NCBI GenBank assembly: GCA_015295985.1
Contig: DVDX01000082.1
Coordinates: 1 to 34,568, forward strand
DNA length: 34,568 nt
Source of the DNA: Synechococcus sp. M44_DOE_062
Lineage (GTDB): Bacteria; Cyanobacteriota; Cyanobacteriia; Thermostichales; Thermostichaceae
Direction of reading: 5' to 3'
A program made the position numbers and the translations under genes. Positions 25,022-32,953 of this stretch are shown here, one piece after another; position 1 is the first letter of the stretch, and every line of letters starts with the position of its first letter. The notes under the pieces are model-generated. The model searched no databases and was not told the origin of the DNA. It saw only the letters and a program-made list of their open reading frames with translations.

Positions 25022-25999
25022 TTAGGATTTCTGCAGGATAGCCGCGATTTGGATTAGCGCTTCTTGAAATGCATCTCGTTCCGGCTGTCCTTGCTTGAGG
25101 TTGTATTCCAATTGCAGAAGCTGCTGCATTGCTTTCAATAGAGCCGTGGTCTTCAGGGATCCCACCTCTTTTTGCAGAAAGTAAACCCGATTGGGATTTC
25201 CAATTTCTGCTTTCTGGGCGATGACCTTGGGATCCCGTTCTCCCTGATCCAGCAGCAGCCGTACCCATAGCCAGGTGCGAAATTGGCCGACCAACACCGC
25301 CAGAATCTTCAGGGCTGGCTCGTTTTGATCCAGAAGGTGGGTCAAGATGCGCAGGGCTTGCTCTAGGTTCCCTTTACGCAGGGATCCCGCCAACTGAAAG
25401 CTGTTGTAGGCGCTGGCCGGAACCAAGACTGCGATTTGCTCAGAGGAAATCGGATCCCGTTGACCTGCCGTAAACAGATCCAGCTTCTCCAATTCCATCG
25501 CCAACCGGCGAGTATCGTTGCCCACGGCCTCGGCCAAGGTCTGGGCGGCTTCAGCACTGAGGTCGAGATTCCGTTGTTGGGCTTCCCGCTGCACCTGCTG
25601 GAGAATGCCCTCTTCATCCCAAGGAGCCAGTTGGGAAAACTCGCGGACAATGGCCGTTTTCTTGAGGATTTTGGTGGATTTCAGGCGCCCATCGGGTTTA
25701 TTGCTGGTGGTCAAGAGCAAATGGGTGGTGGGGGGCAACTGGGCCAAGGTTCGCTCCACTTCTTCCCACAGATCTTCCGGGCAATGTTGGGTGAGCGTTG
25801 TCTCTTCCAGCCAAACCAAGCGAGCGGTGGATCCCAGCGGTGGGGTCATGGCTTGGTTAAGCCCGGCAATCGTGGATTCCGGTGGCAGGCGATCGTAGTT
25901 AAAAGCTGCCCAGTGGGGATCCAGCACCTGATCGCGCAACTGCTGCACCGCTTGCATCAGGCGATAGGTATCATCCCCCCAGTACAGGTAAACGGGCAC
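25022..25999 (-). CDS. holA: DNA polymerase III delta subunit (clamp loader)
   Basis: HolA is the clamp-opening subunit of the replicase clamp loader. The conserved N-terminus is PVYLYWGDDTYRLMQAVQQLRDQVL, followed by the AAA+-like pattern with THLLLTTSNKPDGRLKSTKIL, WDEEGILQQVQREAQQRNLDLSAEAAQTLAEAVGNDTRRLAMELEKL (the domain II region) and a C-terminal collar with LRILTHLLDQNEPALKILAVLVGQFRTWL. There is no need for an intact Walker A in this subunit. The frame is open to a TTG at 26137, but the extra 46 residues are not family-like. The best start is GTG at 25999 immediately before PVYLYWG, giving 325 residues, near the usual length. No strong ribosome site is visible. Confidence 0.93.
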   Translation of the reverse strand: MPVYLYWGDDTYRLMQAVQQLRDQVLDPHWAAFNYDRLPPESTIAGLNQAMTPPLGSTARLVWLEETTLTQHCPEDLWEEVERTLAQLPPTTHLLLTTSNKPDGRLKSTKILKKTAIVREFSQLAPWDEEGILQQVQREAQQRNLDLSAEAAQTLAEAVGNDTRRLAMELEKLDLFTAGQRDPISSEQIAVLVPASAYNSFQLAGSLRKGNLEQALRILTHLLDQNEPALKILAVLVGQFRTWLWVRLLLDQGERDPKVIAQKAEIGNPNRVYFLQKEVGSLKTTALLKAMQQLLQLEYNLKQGQPERDAFQEALIQIAAILQKS

Positions 26000-26924
26000 G
26001 CTTCGACCGAGTGATCTGTTAAGATGTTTTTCCCCCACTTCGTCTATTTTGCGTAGATCAGCTCCTCTTGTCCAAGCGGTTTCGCTGGGATCCCTGCTCA
26101 ACTTGGTGGAAGGAGCCAGTCCAAGTGGAGATCTCAACCCTAGCTTGACCCAAGTTGTTTTAAAGTACTCCCCCTCATCTTACGGAAATAAAGGCATCTT
26201 TACACAACTTTTATAATCCAGAAGTCTCCGCAGCCCAAAAAGTTCTGTATTCCCACTGAAGAGATTTTGCGGATCTTCTCCTACAGTTAAGTCAGGGGTA
26301 GAGACTGCAGAGCCGAAGATTATGGATGGCATTGGTGAATTTGAGTTTAGGGTGCAAATCTTAGGCCGTTGCATGGGATCCGCCCTGGGGCTGGGCCGTC
26401 CTACTCGTATTCAAATTCACTATTCCAGCTCCAATTCCCAGAACGCAACTGAAGACAAAGAAGGTCGGTCTGGATCCCGCTTAGGCGATCAAATCCCTTC
26501 TCTTAATGCCGAAGGCGAAAGAGGATCCCAAGGTCAAGCGTTAGCCTGTGTTGCCTGAAGAATCTTTTGAGAATCAGTCTGTGGTAGGTCAGGAGATCTT
26601 CGATTGCGGCAATCCAACATTCGATTGAAGATTGAGATAGAGCTTTTTGTAGTTTTTCTTGCTGTTCTTCTTTGCTTTTTACAGAGACTTGTTCTTAAGA
26701 TTGAAAACCCAACTTTGACAATTCTGCGATGCCTTTTGTCTTGTAGGTCAGCCGGTTCTTTACTTTGGTTGACGGGAACTTTGTCCGGCTGGTGCGATAA
26801 GAAGTTGCGCTCTTCTTCGTTGTCTCCTTGCCTCTGGAGATATAAGCTAGAGCTTCGTCCCGCCGACGCAATCGGAAGGTGACTTGGGGCGTATGAATTT
26901 GTACCCAACAGGCTCCGGAGGGTT
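26000..26924. other. 925-base gap, holA/ictB divergent region
   Basis: No convincing gene lies here. Two weak frames (plus 26322-26558 and plus 26604-26882) lack ribosome sites and family resemblance. The part up to about 26560 has three GGATCC sites within about 165 bases (26375-26530), although it is non-coding. From about 26560 to 26880 the DNA is AT-rich and has no GGATCC; it contains a GATTG-CGG-CAATC inverted repeat near 26602. This second part could be the long leader or promoter zone of ictB, or a decayed gene. Confidence 0.45.
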
Positions 26925-28340
26925 ATGGAACGAGCAACGCAACGGTGGCACGGTTTTCTGCTGCGGGATTTTTCCATCAAGGCTTGGTGTCAGGGAAGCC
27001 TTTTGGGTCGTCTATTGGGATCCCTGCAGAGTTGGGGAAAAAGCAGCGTATTGGTGCAAACTTCCGACCGCATCGGCCTGGGGCTGGCACTGCTCTACTG
27101 GGTTTTCTCTGCGCAAAGCTCCACCGGCATCCTGGGCCTGATTTTGCTGGCTATGGCCGTCCTGGTGGGCCTGTGGGCTTTGGTGGAAACGCCGATTGGG
27201 CTGCCGCTACATCTGCCCCTGGGCCTTTTCTGGGGAATTGCCACCTTGGCGACAATCCTCTCTCCAGTTCCCTACGCGGCACGGGATGGCTGGCTGAAGC
27301 TGACTCTTTATCTAGCCGGCTATCTGTTGTTGCATCGTCTGCTGCGCAAACCCCAATTCCGAGATGGGATCGTGGGATCCCTGCTTTTGGTCAGCTTGGT
27401 GATGGGGGTCTACGGCCTACGGCAATACTTTTATGGGGCAGCAGAACTGGCCACCTGGGTGGATCCGGAATCGGGCTTGGCGGGTCTGACGCGGGTGTAC
27501 AGCTATCTGCGCAACCCAAATCTCTATGGGGGCTACTTGATCCCGGTCATTCCTCTGGGGCTGGCCGCCACTTGGATTTGGCCCAGTTGGGGGGCGAAAC
27601 TCCTAGCCGGGTTTACGACGGCGGTGAACCTGATTTGCCTATTGCTCACCTACAGTCGCGGCGCCTGGATTGGGGGACTGGCCATGCTGACCCTGATGGC
27701 CGTGTTGTTGGCGCAGTGGCACTCTATCGATTTGCCGGCTCGTTGGCGGCGTTGGGCCTTGCCGGTTCTGTTGAGTGGAGGGGGGGCCGCTCTGTTGCTC
27801 GGGATCCTGACAGTACGCCCTCTGCGGCTGCGGGTGCAAAGCCTTTTTTGGGGGCGGTTAGACACCAGCAACAACTTTCGGATCAACGTCTGGGCGGCGG
27901 TACTGGACATGATCCGCGACTTTCCCATCTTGGGGATCGGCCCCGGCAATGTCGCCTTTAACCGTGTCTATCCCCTTTACCAACGAGGTAACTTCAGCGC
28001 CCTCGGAGCCTACTCGGTGCCTCTACAGCTCACCGTGGATACTGGATTCATCGGATCTTTAACCTTCACCTGGTTCCTGCTGGTGCTCTGGGATCACGGC
28101 TGGAGATTCTGGAAAACTTTGCTCAACTTGCGGGATCCCCAGGGTCTGTGGGTGGCAGCGGGCTTGGCCGCTTGCACCGGCATGATGGCCCACGGCTTGG
28201 TGGATACCATCTGGTATCGTCCCCAGGTACAAATGCTGTGGTGGCTTGCGGTAGCGCTTATTACAGCCAGCTTGGCCTCTCTCAGCCCTCAGCCGCTTAC
28301 AGATGCTGGTGAGACGCCGACAGAGACTTCTTCCTGTTAA
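26925..28340 (+). CDS. ictB: IctB-type O-antigen-ligase-like membrane protein (inorganic carbon accumulation)
   Basis: The 471-residue product has about ten to eleven hydrophobic helices and a Wzy_C-type (O-antigen ligase) core: SYLRNPNLYGGYLIPVIPLGLA, LLTYSRGAWIG, then RINVWAAVLDMIRDFPILGIGPGNVAFNRVYPLYQ with its loop. This combination is that of cyanobacterial IctB, first linked to bicarbonate accumulation; whether it is itself a transporter is disputed, and the fold points to a glycan ligase. The N-terminus, with a WHG-x-LLRDF then SLLGRLLGSLQSWGKSS segment, also matches IctB. The start ATG at 26925 is preceded by GGAGGG. glnB lies 149 bases downstream. Confidence 0.88.
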   Translation: MERATQRWHGFLLRDFSIKAWCQGSLLGRLLGSLQSWGKSSVLVQTSDRIGLGLALLYWVFSAQSSTGILGLILLAMAVLVGLWALVETPIGLPLHLPLGLFWGIATLATILSPVPYAARDGWLKLTLYLAGYLLLHRLLRKPQFRDGIVGSLLLVSLVMGVYGLRQYFYGAAELATWVDPESGLAGLTRVYSYLRNPNLYGGYLIPVIPLGLAATWIWPSWGAKLLAGFTTAVNLICLLLTYSRGAWIGGLAMLTLMAVLLAQWHSIDLPARWRRWALPVLLSGGGAALLLGILTVRPLRLRVQSLFWGRLDTSNNFRINVWAAVLDMIRDFPILGIGPGNVAFNRVYPLYQRGNFSALGAYSVPLQLTVDTGFIGSLTFTWFLLVLWDHGWRFWKTLLNLRDPQGLWVAAGLAACTGMMAHGLVDTIWYRPQVQMLWWLAVALITASLASLSPQPLTDAGETPTETSSC

Positions 28341-28416
28341 GGTGGCTTAAGCTTGGCCTTCCGATCTTGACAGGAGCAAATCCAGAGTGGTAGGCATCTT
28401 CAGTAGGAGATAAAAT

Positions 28417-28430
28417 GTATCTGTTTTTAC
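28417..28430 (+). promoter_or_regulatory. NtcA box upstream of glnB
   Basis: The sequence is GTA, eight bases, TAC, inside TGTA-N8-TACA, the full palindromic NtcA consensus. A TAGAAA -10-like hexamer starts at 28453, 22 bases after the box, which is the spacing known for class II NtcA-activated promoters. glnB starts at 28490. NtcA activates nitrogen-starvation genes, so glnB is predicted to rise when ammonium is scarce. Confidence 0.75.
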
Positions 28431-28462
28431 AATTCGCAGGTGTTAGTAGTGTTAGAAATTAG

Positions 28463-28828
<366 letters not shown>

Positions 28829-28937
28829 GGAGAGATCATTGTTTGGGTTGCTCGGCCTGAGCCTCGTGTGAGTTTGCTGCATGTCTCTTTTGCTGTATAT
28901 CTGATGAGGTGTTCTTGCCCCACTTTTCGGGTAATGT

Positions 28938-28951
28938 GTTGCGAGAAGTAC
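28938..28951 (+). promoter_or_regulatory. Imperfect NtcA-like site before the first amt gene
   Basis: GTT, eight bases, TAC: one base from the GTA-N8-TAC core. It lies only 25 bases before the ATG at 28977, so a normal class II arrangement with a -10 box about 22 bases downstream would reach the start codon. It may be a chance match or act in another way. Weak evidence. Confidence 0.25.
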
Positions 28952-28976
28952 TGTCACTTTAGGTGAGTCGAAAAGC

Positions 28977-30389
28977 ATGAGTACGACAATGATCCAAAAG
29001 CTCAAGAGCCAGGTGCCCCAGTGGCTTTGGCGACCGGCCAAGTGGAGTCTGACTGCCGCTCTAATGGCTGCGCTGGTTTTTCTATTCAGCCAGGGAACTG
29101 CCTTTGCTCAAGAGGCCGAGGAAGTTCAGAAACACGCTGACGTTGTTTGGACGATCGTGTCGGCGGCCTTGGTGTTCTTCATGCAGGCGGGGTTCGCCAT
29201 GGTGGAGACGGGCCTTACCCGCGCCAAGAATGCCGCCAACATCATGATGAAGAACTTGATGGACTTCTGCATGGGCTGTTGCGCCTTCTGGTTCATCGGG
29301 TTTGGCCTCATGTTCGGCAAAAGTGCTGGCTTCTTCGGCACCGACTGGTTTGCTTTTGGCTGGCAGCAGGCTTACGAGGCAGATGGTTGGCCCTTTACTT
29401 TCTTTGTCTTCCAGATGGTGTTTGCCGCTACTGCCGCCACCATTGTTTCCGGAGCAATGGCAGAGCGCACCAAGTTCTTGGCCTACTTGATCTACTCCAT
29501 CGTCATTTCTGGGCTCATCTACCCCATCTCTGGGGGTTGGGCCTGGAATGGGCTGTTCGGCGACTACAACGGCGGAACGGCTGGCTGGCTGGAAAATCTG
29601 GGCTACATCGACTATGCCGGTTCCGGTGTGGTGCACTTGGTGGGGGGCGCTGCGGCCTTGGCAGGTGCGATTGCGCTTGGCCCTCGCATTGGCAAGTATG
29701 GCCCCAATGGGGAGCCGCGGGCTATTCCCGGCCACAACCTGCCGCTGGGGATGTTGGGGGTGTTTATCCTCGCCTTGGGCTGGATTGGGTTTAACGCCGG
29801 TTCCACTACTTCAGCCTCTGTCGATATTGGCTGGATTGCCATGAATACGTTGCTGGCAGCTTCGGCTGGAGCAATTGGGGCGATGTTCACCTCTTGGGTT
29901 CATTTTGGCAAGCCGGATATGACCTTTGCCGCCAACGGTGTCCTGGCTGGCTTGGTGGGGATCACTGCCTCTTGCGATAGCGTCCATCCTCTGGGTGCTC
30001 TGATCATTGGCTCGGTGGCCGGGATCCTGGTGGTGATTTCGGTGGTGATCCTGGATACGGTGTTGAAAATTGATGACCCGGTGGGCGCGATTTCGGTACA
30101 CGGCACCTGCGGTATCTGGGGGGTGTTGGCGGCAGGGATCCCCTTCTTTGCCAATGCCAACTATGCCGAAGAGGTCACCTGGGCCCAATTTGGGGTACAA
30201 GTGGTGGGCGCTCTGGCCTACTTCCTCTGGTCTTTCATCACCTGCTTGATCCTGTTCTTTATCCTCAAGGCTGTAACCGGCCTGCGCACCAGCGCCGAGG
30301 AAGAGATCGCTGGTTTGGATGTGGGCGAGCATGGCAACGTGGCCTACCCCGACTTCGTTACTGCTGCCACCGATTCGGAGCAATCTTGA
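28977..30389 (+). CDS. amt1: Ammonium transporter, first copy
   Basis: The 470-residue product is an Amt/MEP channel. It starts with a signal peptide (hydrophobic segment about 24-44, ending TAFAQ). The channel core follows, with FFMQAGFAMVETGLTRAKNAANIMMKNLMDF, TIVSGAMAERTKFLAYLIYS, a WAWNGLFGDYNGGTAGWL stretch and the signature DYAGSGVVHLVGGAAALAG with the first twin histidine. The second twin histidine is in ISVHGTCGIWGVLAAGI. About eleven helices and a cytoplasmic tail (about 430-470) ending in DVGEHGNVAYPDF follow. It lies directly after glnB, whose P-II protein probably gates it. Large parts are near-identical in DNA to the next gene. The numbered symbol is for reference only. Confidence 0.97.
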   Translation: MSTTMIQKLKSQVPQWLWRPAKWSLTAALMAALVFLFSQGTAFAQEAEEVQKHADVVWTIVSAALVFFMQAGFAMVETGLTRAKNAANIMMKNLMDFCMGCCAFWFIGFGLMFGKSAGFFGTDWFAFGWQQAYEADGWPFTFFVFQMVFAATAATIVSGAMAERTKFLAYLIYSIVISGLIYPISGGWAWNGLFGDYNGGTAGWLENLGYIDYAGSGVVHLVGGAAALAGAIALGPRIGKYGPNGEPRAIPGHNLPLGMLGVFILALGWIGFNAGSTTSASVDIGWIAMNTLLAASAGAIGAMFTSWVHFGKPDMTFAANGVLAGLVGITASCDSVHPLGALIIGSVAGILVVISVVILDTVLKIDDPVGAISVHGTCGIWGVLAAGIPFFANANYAEEVTWAQFGVQVVGALAYFLWSFITCLILFFILKAVTGLRTSAEEEIAGLDVGEHGNVAYPDFVTAATDSEQS

Positions 30390-30448
30390 GCCGTTGTGCT
30401 CGGTCTGACCTGGGGTTGTCGGATCGGAGCATTGCCGAACTGAGAATC

Positions 30449-30480
30449 AAAAGGGAGGGTCAGAGCTGGCCCTCTCTTTT
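30449..30480 (+). terminator. Intrinsic terminator after amt1
   Basis: AAAAGGGAGGG (30449-30459) faces CCCTCTCTTTT (30470-30480), an 11-base stem with one G-T pair and a 10-base loop, ending in a T run. It is 60 bases after the amt1 stop. It separates the two amt genes, so amt2 should have its own promoter. Confidence 0.8.
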
Positions 30481-30509
30481 ATGGCTTGCTGATTTATTTG
30501 GCGGTATTG

Positions 30510-30523
30510 GTGTAGGTGGTTAC
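30510..30523 (+). promoter_or_regulatory. Imperfect NtcA-like site before the second amt gene
   Basis: GTG, eight bases, TAC: one base from the GTA-N8-TAC core, 52 bases upstream of the ATG at 30576. The spacing would allow a -10 box near 30545, but I see only a poor TAGCTC there. Suggestive only. Confidence 0.3.
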
Positions 30524-30575
30524 TGATCAGGAGAGGGAAATAGCTCAAGATCGAGGTGTGGGACTTGGAATCGAG

Positions 30576-32063
30576 ATGAAAAGTCAGATAGGTGAGACTG
30601 TTTTCTCTCCTCTTCGGCAGGGGATCCTTTTGGGTTTGAGGGCAGGGGGGAAAGTCCTGCTGGGGGTTGGAGCTTTGCTGGGGTTGGGGAGTTTGGTTGC
30701 CCCGCCTGCTCTGGCCCAGACGGATCTCACGGCTCTGGAACAGGCTCTCCCCCCCGAGGCTTGGGCTGAGCTACAAGCCTTACTGGAAACTCAGCAATAC
30801 CATGCCGACATCGTCTGGACAACGGTGGCCGGGGCGCTGGTGTTTTTCATGCAGGCAGGCTTTGCCATGGTGGAGGCAGGCTTCACCCGCGCCAAGAATG
30901 CCGCCAACATCATGATGAAGAACTTGATGGACTTCTGCTTCGGGGCCTGCGCTTTTTGGTTTTTGGGGTTTGGGCTGATGTTCGGATCCCATGTAGCCGG
31001 TTTTTTAGGCACCAACTGGTTTTTTTTCAACTGGCAACAGGGAGCAGAAGCCGGCAGTCAAAACGATGCTTGGCCTTTCACATTCTTCTGTTTCCAGTTG
31101 GTGTTTGCCGCTACCGCTGCCACCATTGTTTCCGGAGCGATGGCAGAGCGCACCAAGTTCTTGGCCTACTTGATCTACTCCATCGTCATTTCTGGGCTCA
31201 TCTACCCCATCTCTGGGGGTTGGGCCTGGAATGGCCTGTTTGCCGACTACAACGGTGGCACAGCCGGCTGGCTGGAAAATCTGGGCTACATCGACTTTGC
31301 CGGGTCGGGGGTGGTGCACTTGGTGGGCGGGGCTGCAGCTTTCGCAGGAACTTTGGTGCTGGGGCCGCGCTTGGGCAAGTATGGTCCCAATGGGGAGCCG
31401 CGGGCTATTCCGGGGCATAGTTTACCCTTGGGCATGTTGGGGGCGTTGATCCTGTGGCTGGGCTGGATTGGCTTTAATGCCGGCTCTACAACGGCAGCGA
31501 TTCCTGATATTGGCTGGATTGCTTTCAATACCCATTTGGCCGGGGCGGCAGGAGCCATCGGTGCTCTCTGTACTTCCTGGGCCATTTTTACCAAGCCGGA
31601 CATGACGTTTGCAGCCAATGGGACACTGGCAGGGCTGGTGGGCATTACTGCTCCTTGCAACACTGTTCATCCTTTGGGGGCAATCCTTATCGGCTCGGTG
31701 GCCGGGGTGTTGGTGGTGTTGTCGGTGCTGTTTATCGAGGGCACCTTGAAAGTGGATGACCCGGTGGGGGCGGTATCGGTACATGGGGTGTGCGGCGCTT
31801 GGGGGGTCATTGCTGCAGGGATCCCATGGTTTGCCCATGCGGAAGCGGGGGTGACTTGGGCGGTGTTGCCGGTACAGATTTTGGGGGTTATCGCCCTGGG
31901 GGGATGGTCTTTTATCTGTTGTCTGGCTTTGTTTTTGATTTTGAAGGGCACCATCGGTCTGCGCGTCTCGGCAGAAGAAGAGTTGGCCGGCTTGGATATC
32001 GGCGAGCACGGCAACATTGCCTACCCTGACTTTGTCACTGCTTCGGGGGAGTTGGAAGGTTGA
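30576..32063 (+). CDS. Ammonium transporter, second copy
   Basis: This product (495 residues from the ATG at 30576) is a second Amt channel in tandem with the first. It has a signal peptide (hydrophobic region about 20-48, ending PPALAQT) and a mature N-terminal insert of about 30 residues that the first copy lacks. The same core motifs follow: ADIVWTTVAGALVFFMQAGFAMVE, AERTKFLAYLIYS, DFAGSGVVHLVGGAAAFAG with the first twin histidine, and VSVHGVCGAWGVIAAGI with the second. The tail also ends DIGEHGNIAYPDF. A GTG at 30516 would add 20 residues; I prefer the ATG with GGA and GAG nearby. Extra residues follow the third helix (EAGSQND). ispD starts 46 bases after its stop. Confidence 0.95.
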   Translation: MKSQIGETVFSPLRQGILLGLRAGGKVLLGVGALLGLGSLVAPPALAQTDLTALEQALPPEAWAELQALLETQQYHADIVWTTVAGALVFFMQAGFAMVEAGFTRAKNAANIMMKNLMDFCFGACAFWFLGFGLMFGSHVAGFLGTNWFFFNWQQGAEAGSQNDAWPFTFFCFQLVFAATAATIVSGAMAERTKFLAYLIYSIVISGLIYPISGGWAWNGLFADYNGGTAGWLENLGYIDFAGSGVVHLVGGAAAFAGTLVLGPRLGKYGPNGEPRAIPGHSLPLGMLGALILWLGWIGFNAGSTTAAIPDIGWIAFNTHLAGAAGAIGALCTSWAIFTKPDMTFAANGTLAGLVGITAPCNTVHPLGAILIGSVAGVLVVLSVLFIEGTLKVDDPVGAVSVHGVCGAWGVIAAGIPWFAHAEAGVTWAVLPVQILGVIALGGWSFICCLALFLILKGTIGLRVSAEEELAGLDIGEHGNIAYPDFVTASGELEG

Positions 32064-32109
32064 CCTTGGGCAGTACACTGGGATCCGGTTGGACACGCTT
32101 TTGGATCCC

Positions 32110-32817
32110 ATGCACCTTCTGATCCCAGCGGCTGGCAGTGGCAAGCGAATGGGGGCAGCGGTCAACAAGCTGTTGCTGCCGCTCTTGGGTCAGCCAATTT
32201 TGGCTTGGACGTTGCAGGCTGCGGATCGGGCCAGCTCCATCGAGTGGATTGGCATTCTCTCACAACCCGGCGATTGGCCGGCCATCAAGCAGATCCTAGC
32301 GGCAATGGATCTGTCCACGCCGGTGCAGCTTTTACAAGGGGGGGCAACACGGCAGGAGTCGGTTTGCAAGGGGGTTGAGTATCTCTATGGGTGGGGGACG
32401 GTGGAACGGGTGCTGATTCACGATGGGGCCCGCTGCCTAGCTACCCCTGAGTTGTTCGATCGCTGCAGTGCCGCTCTGCAGCAAGTGGATGGTCTTATCG
32501 CAGGGATCCCTGTCAAAGACACGATTAAAGTGACAGAGACCGGCCCCAACGGGATCCAAATCCAATCGACGCCGGAGCGCAGCAGGCTGTGGGCAGCGCA
32601 AACCCCGCAAGGATTTCGCCTGTCGTTGCTGTGGCAGGCCCATCAGGAGGCTCTGGCGCAGGGTTGGCAGGTGACCGATGACGCAGCTCTGTTTGAGAAG
32701 CTGGGTTGGCCGGTTTACATCGTGGAAGGGGAGGAGACTAATCTGAAGCTAACCACCCCCCTGGATGTGTTGCTGGCTGCCCAAATCCTGCAGCAGCGTT
32801 TCAATCCAGCCCGCTAG
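32110..32817 (+). CDS. ispD: 2-C-methyl-D-erythritol 4-phosphate cytidylyltransferase
   Basis: IspD makes CDP-methylerythritol in the MEP isoprenoid pathway that feeds carotenoids, chlorophyll phytol and quinones. The CTP-binding loop is LLIPAAGSGKRMGAAVNKLLLPLLGQPILAWTL. HDGARCLATPELF, GIPVKDTIKVTE and AAQTPQGFRLSLLWQAHQEA are the usual motifs, and TDDAALFEKLG and KLTTPLDVLLA follow. The frame is open upstream to 32017, overlapping amt2, but the ATG at 32110 directly before HLLIPAAG gives the family length of 235 residues. It is 46 bases after amt2 and may be co-transcribed. Confidence 0.95.
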   Translation: MHLLIPAAGSGKRMGAAVNKLLLPLLGQPILAWTLQAADRASSIEWIGILSQPGDWPAIKQILAAMDLSTPVQLLQGGATRQESVCKGVEYLYGWGTVERVLIHDGARCLATPELFDRCSAALQQVDGLIAGIPVKDTIKVTETGPNGIQIQSTPERSRLWAAQTPQGFRLSLLWQAHQEALAQGWQVTDDAALFEKLGWPVYIVEGEETNLKLTTPLDVLLAAQILQQRFNPAR

Positions 32818-32833
32818 TTCAACTCAACCCGGT

Positions 32834-32862
32834 AGGGCCAGTCTTGACCTCTAACTGGCTCT
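32834..32862 (+). terminator. Possible hairpin after ispD
   Basis: AGGGCCAGT (32834-32842) can pair with ACTGGCTCT (32854-32862), nine pairs with one G-T, across an 11-base loop. There is no T run after it, so it is only a weak candidate for a transcript end of the amt2-ispD unit. Confidence 0.35.
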
Positions 32863-32953
32863 GCTGGCATGTGCCCCTATAACACAAAGGCATCTAGAGA
32901 GGCGGATCCTCATTATGAAATGAATTGGAAGCTTCTAGGCTCAGCACTTGCGG

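Noticed and set aside
26000-26137. Extended N-terminus of HolA from a TTG at 26137
   Set aside because: The 46 extra residues do not resemble the family; conserved sequence begins right at the GTG at 25999.
26322-26882. Two small plus-strand frames (78 and 92 codons) in the holA/ictB gap
   Set aside because: No ribosome site, no family resemblance, and the second starts with TTG. The gap is better described as non-coding until transcripts are seen.
26945-27961. 338-codon frame overlapping ictB on the same strand
   Set aside because: The ictB frame has membrane helices, a Wzy_C core and a GGAGGG ribosome site; this frame has none of these.
31422-32168. 248-codon minus-strand frame opposite amt2
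   Set aside because: Antisense shadow of a conserved transporter. The similar frames opposite amt1 arise for the same reason, because the two genes share sequence.
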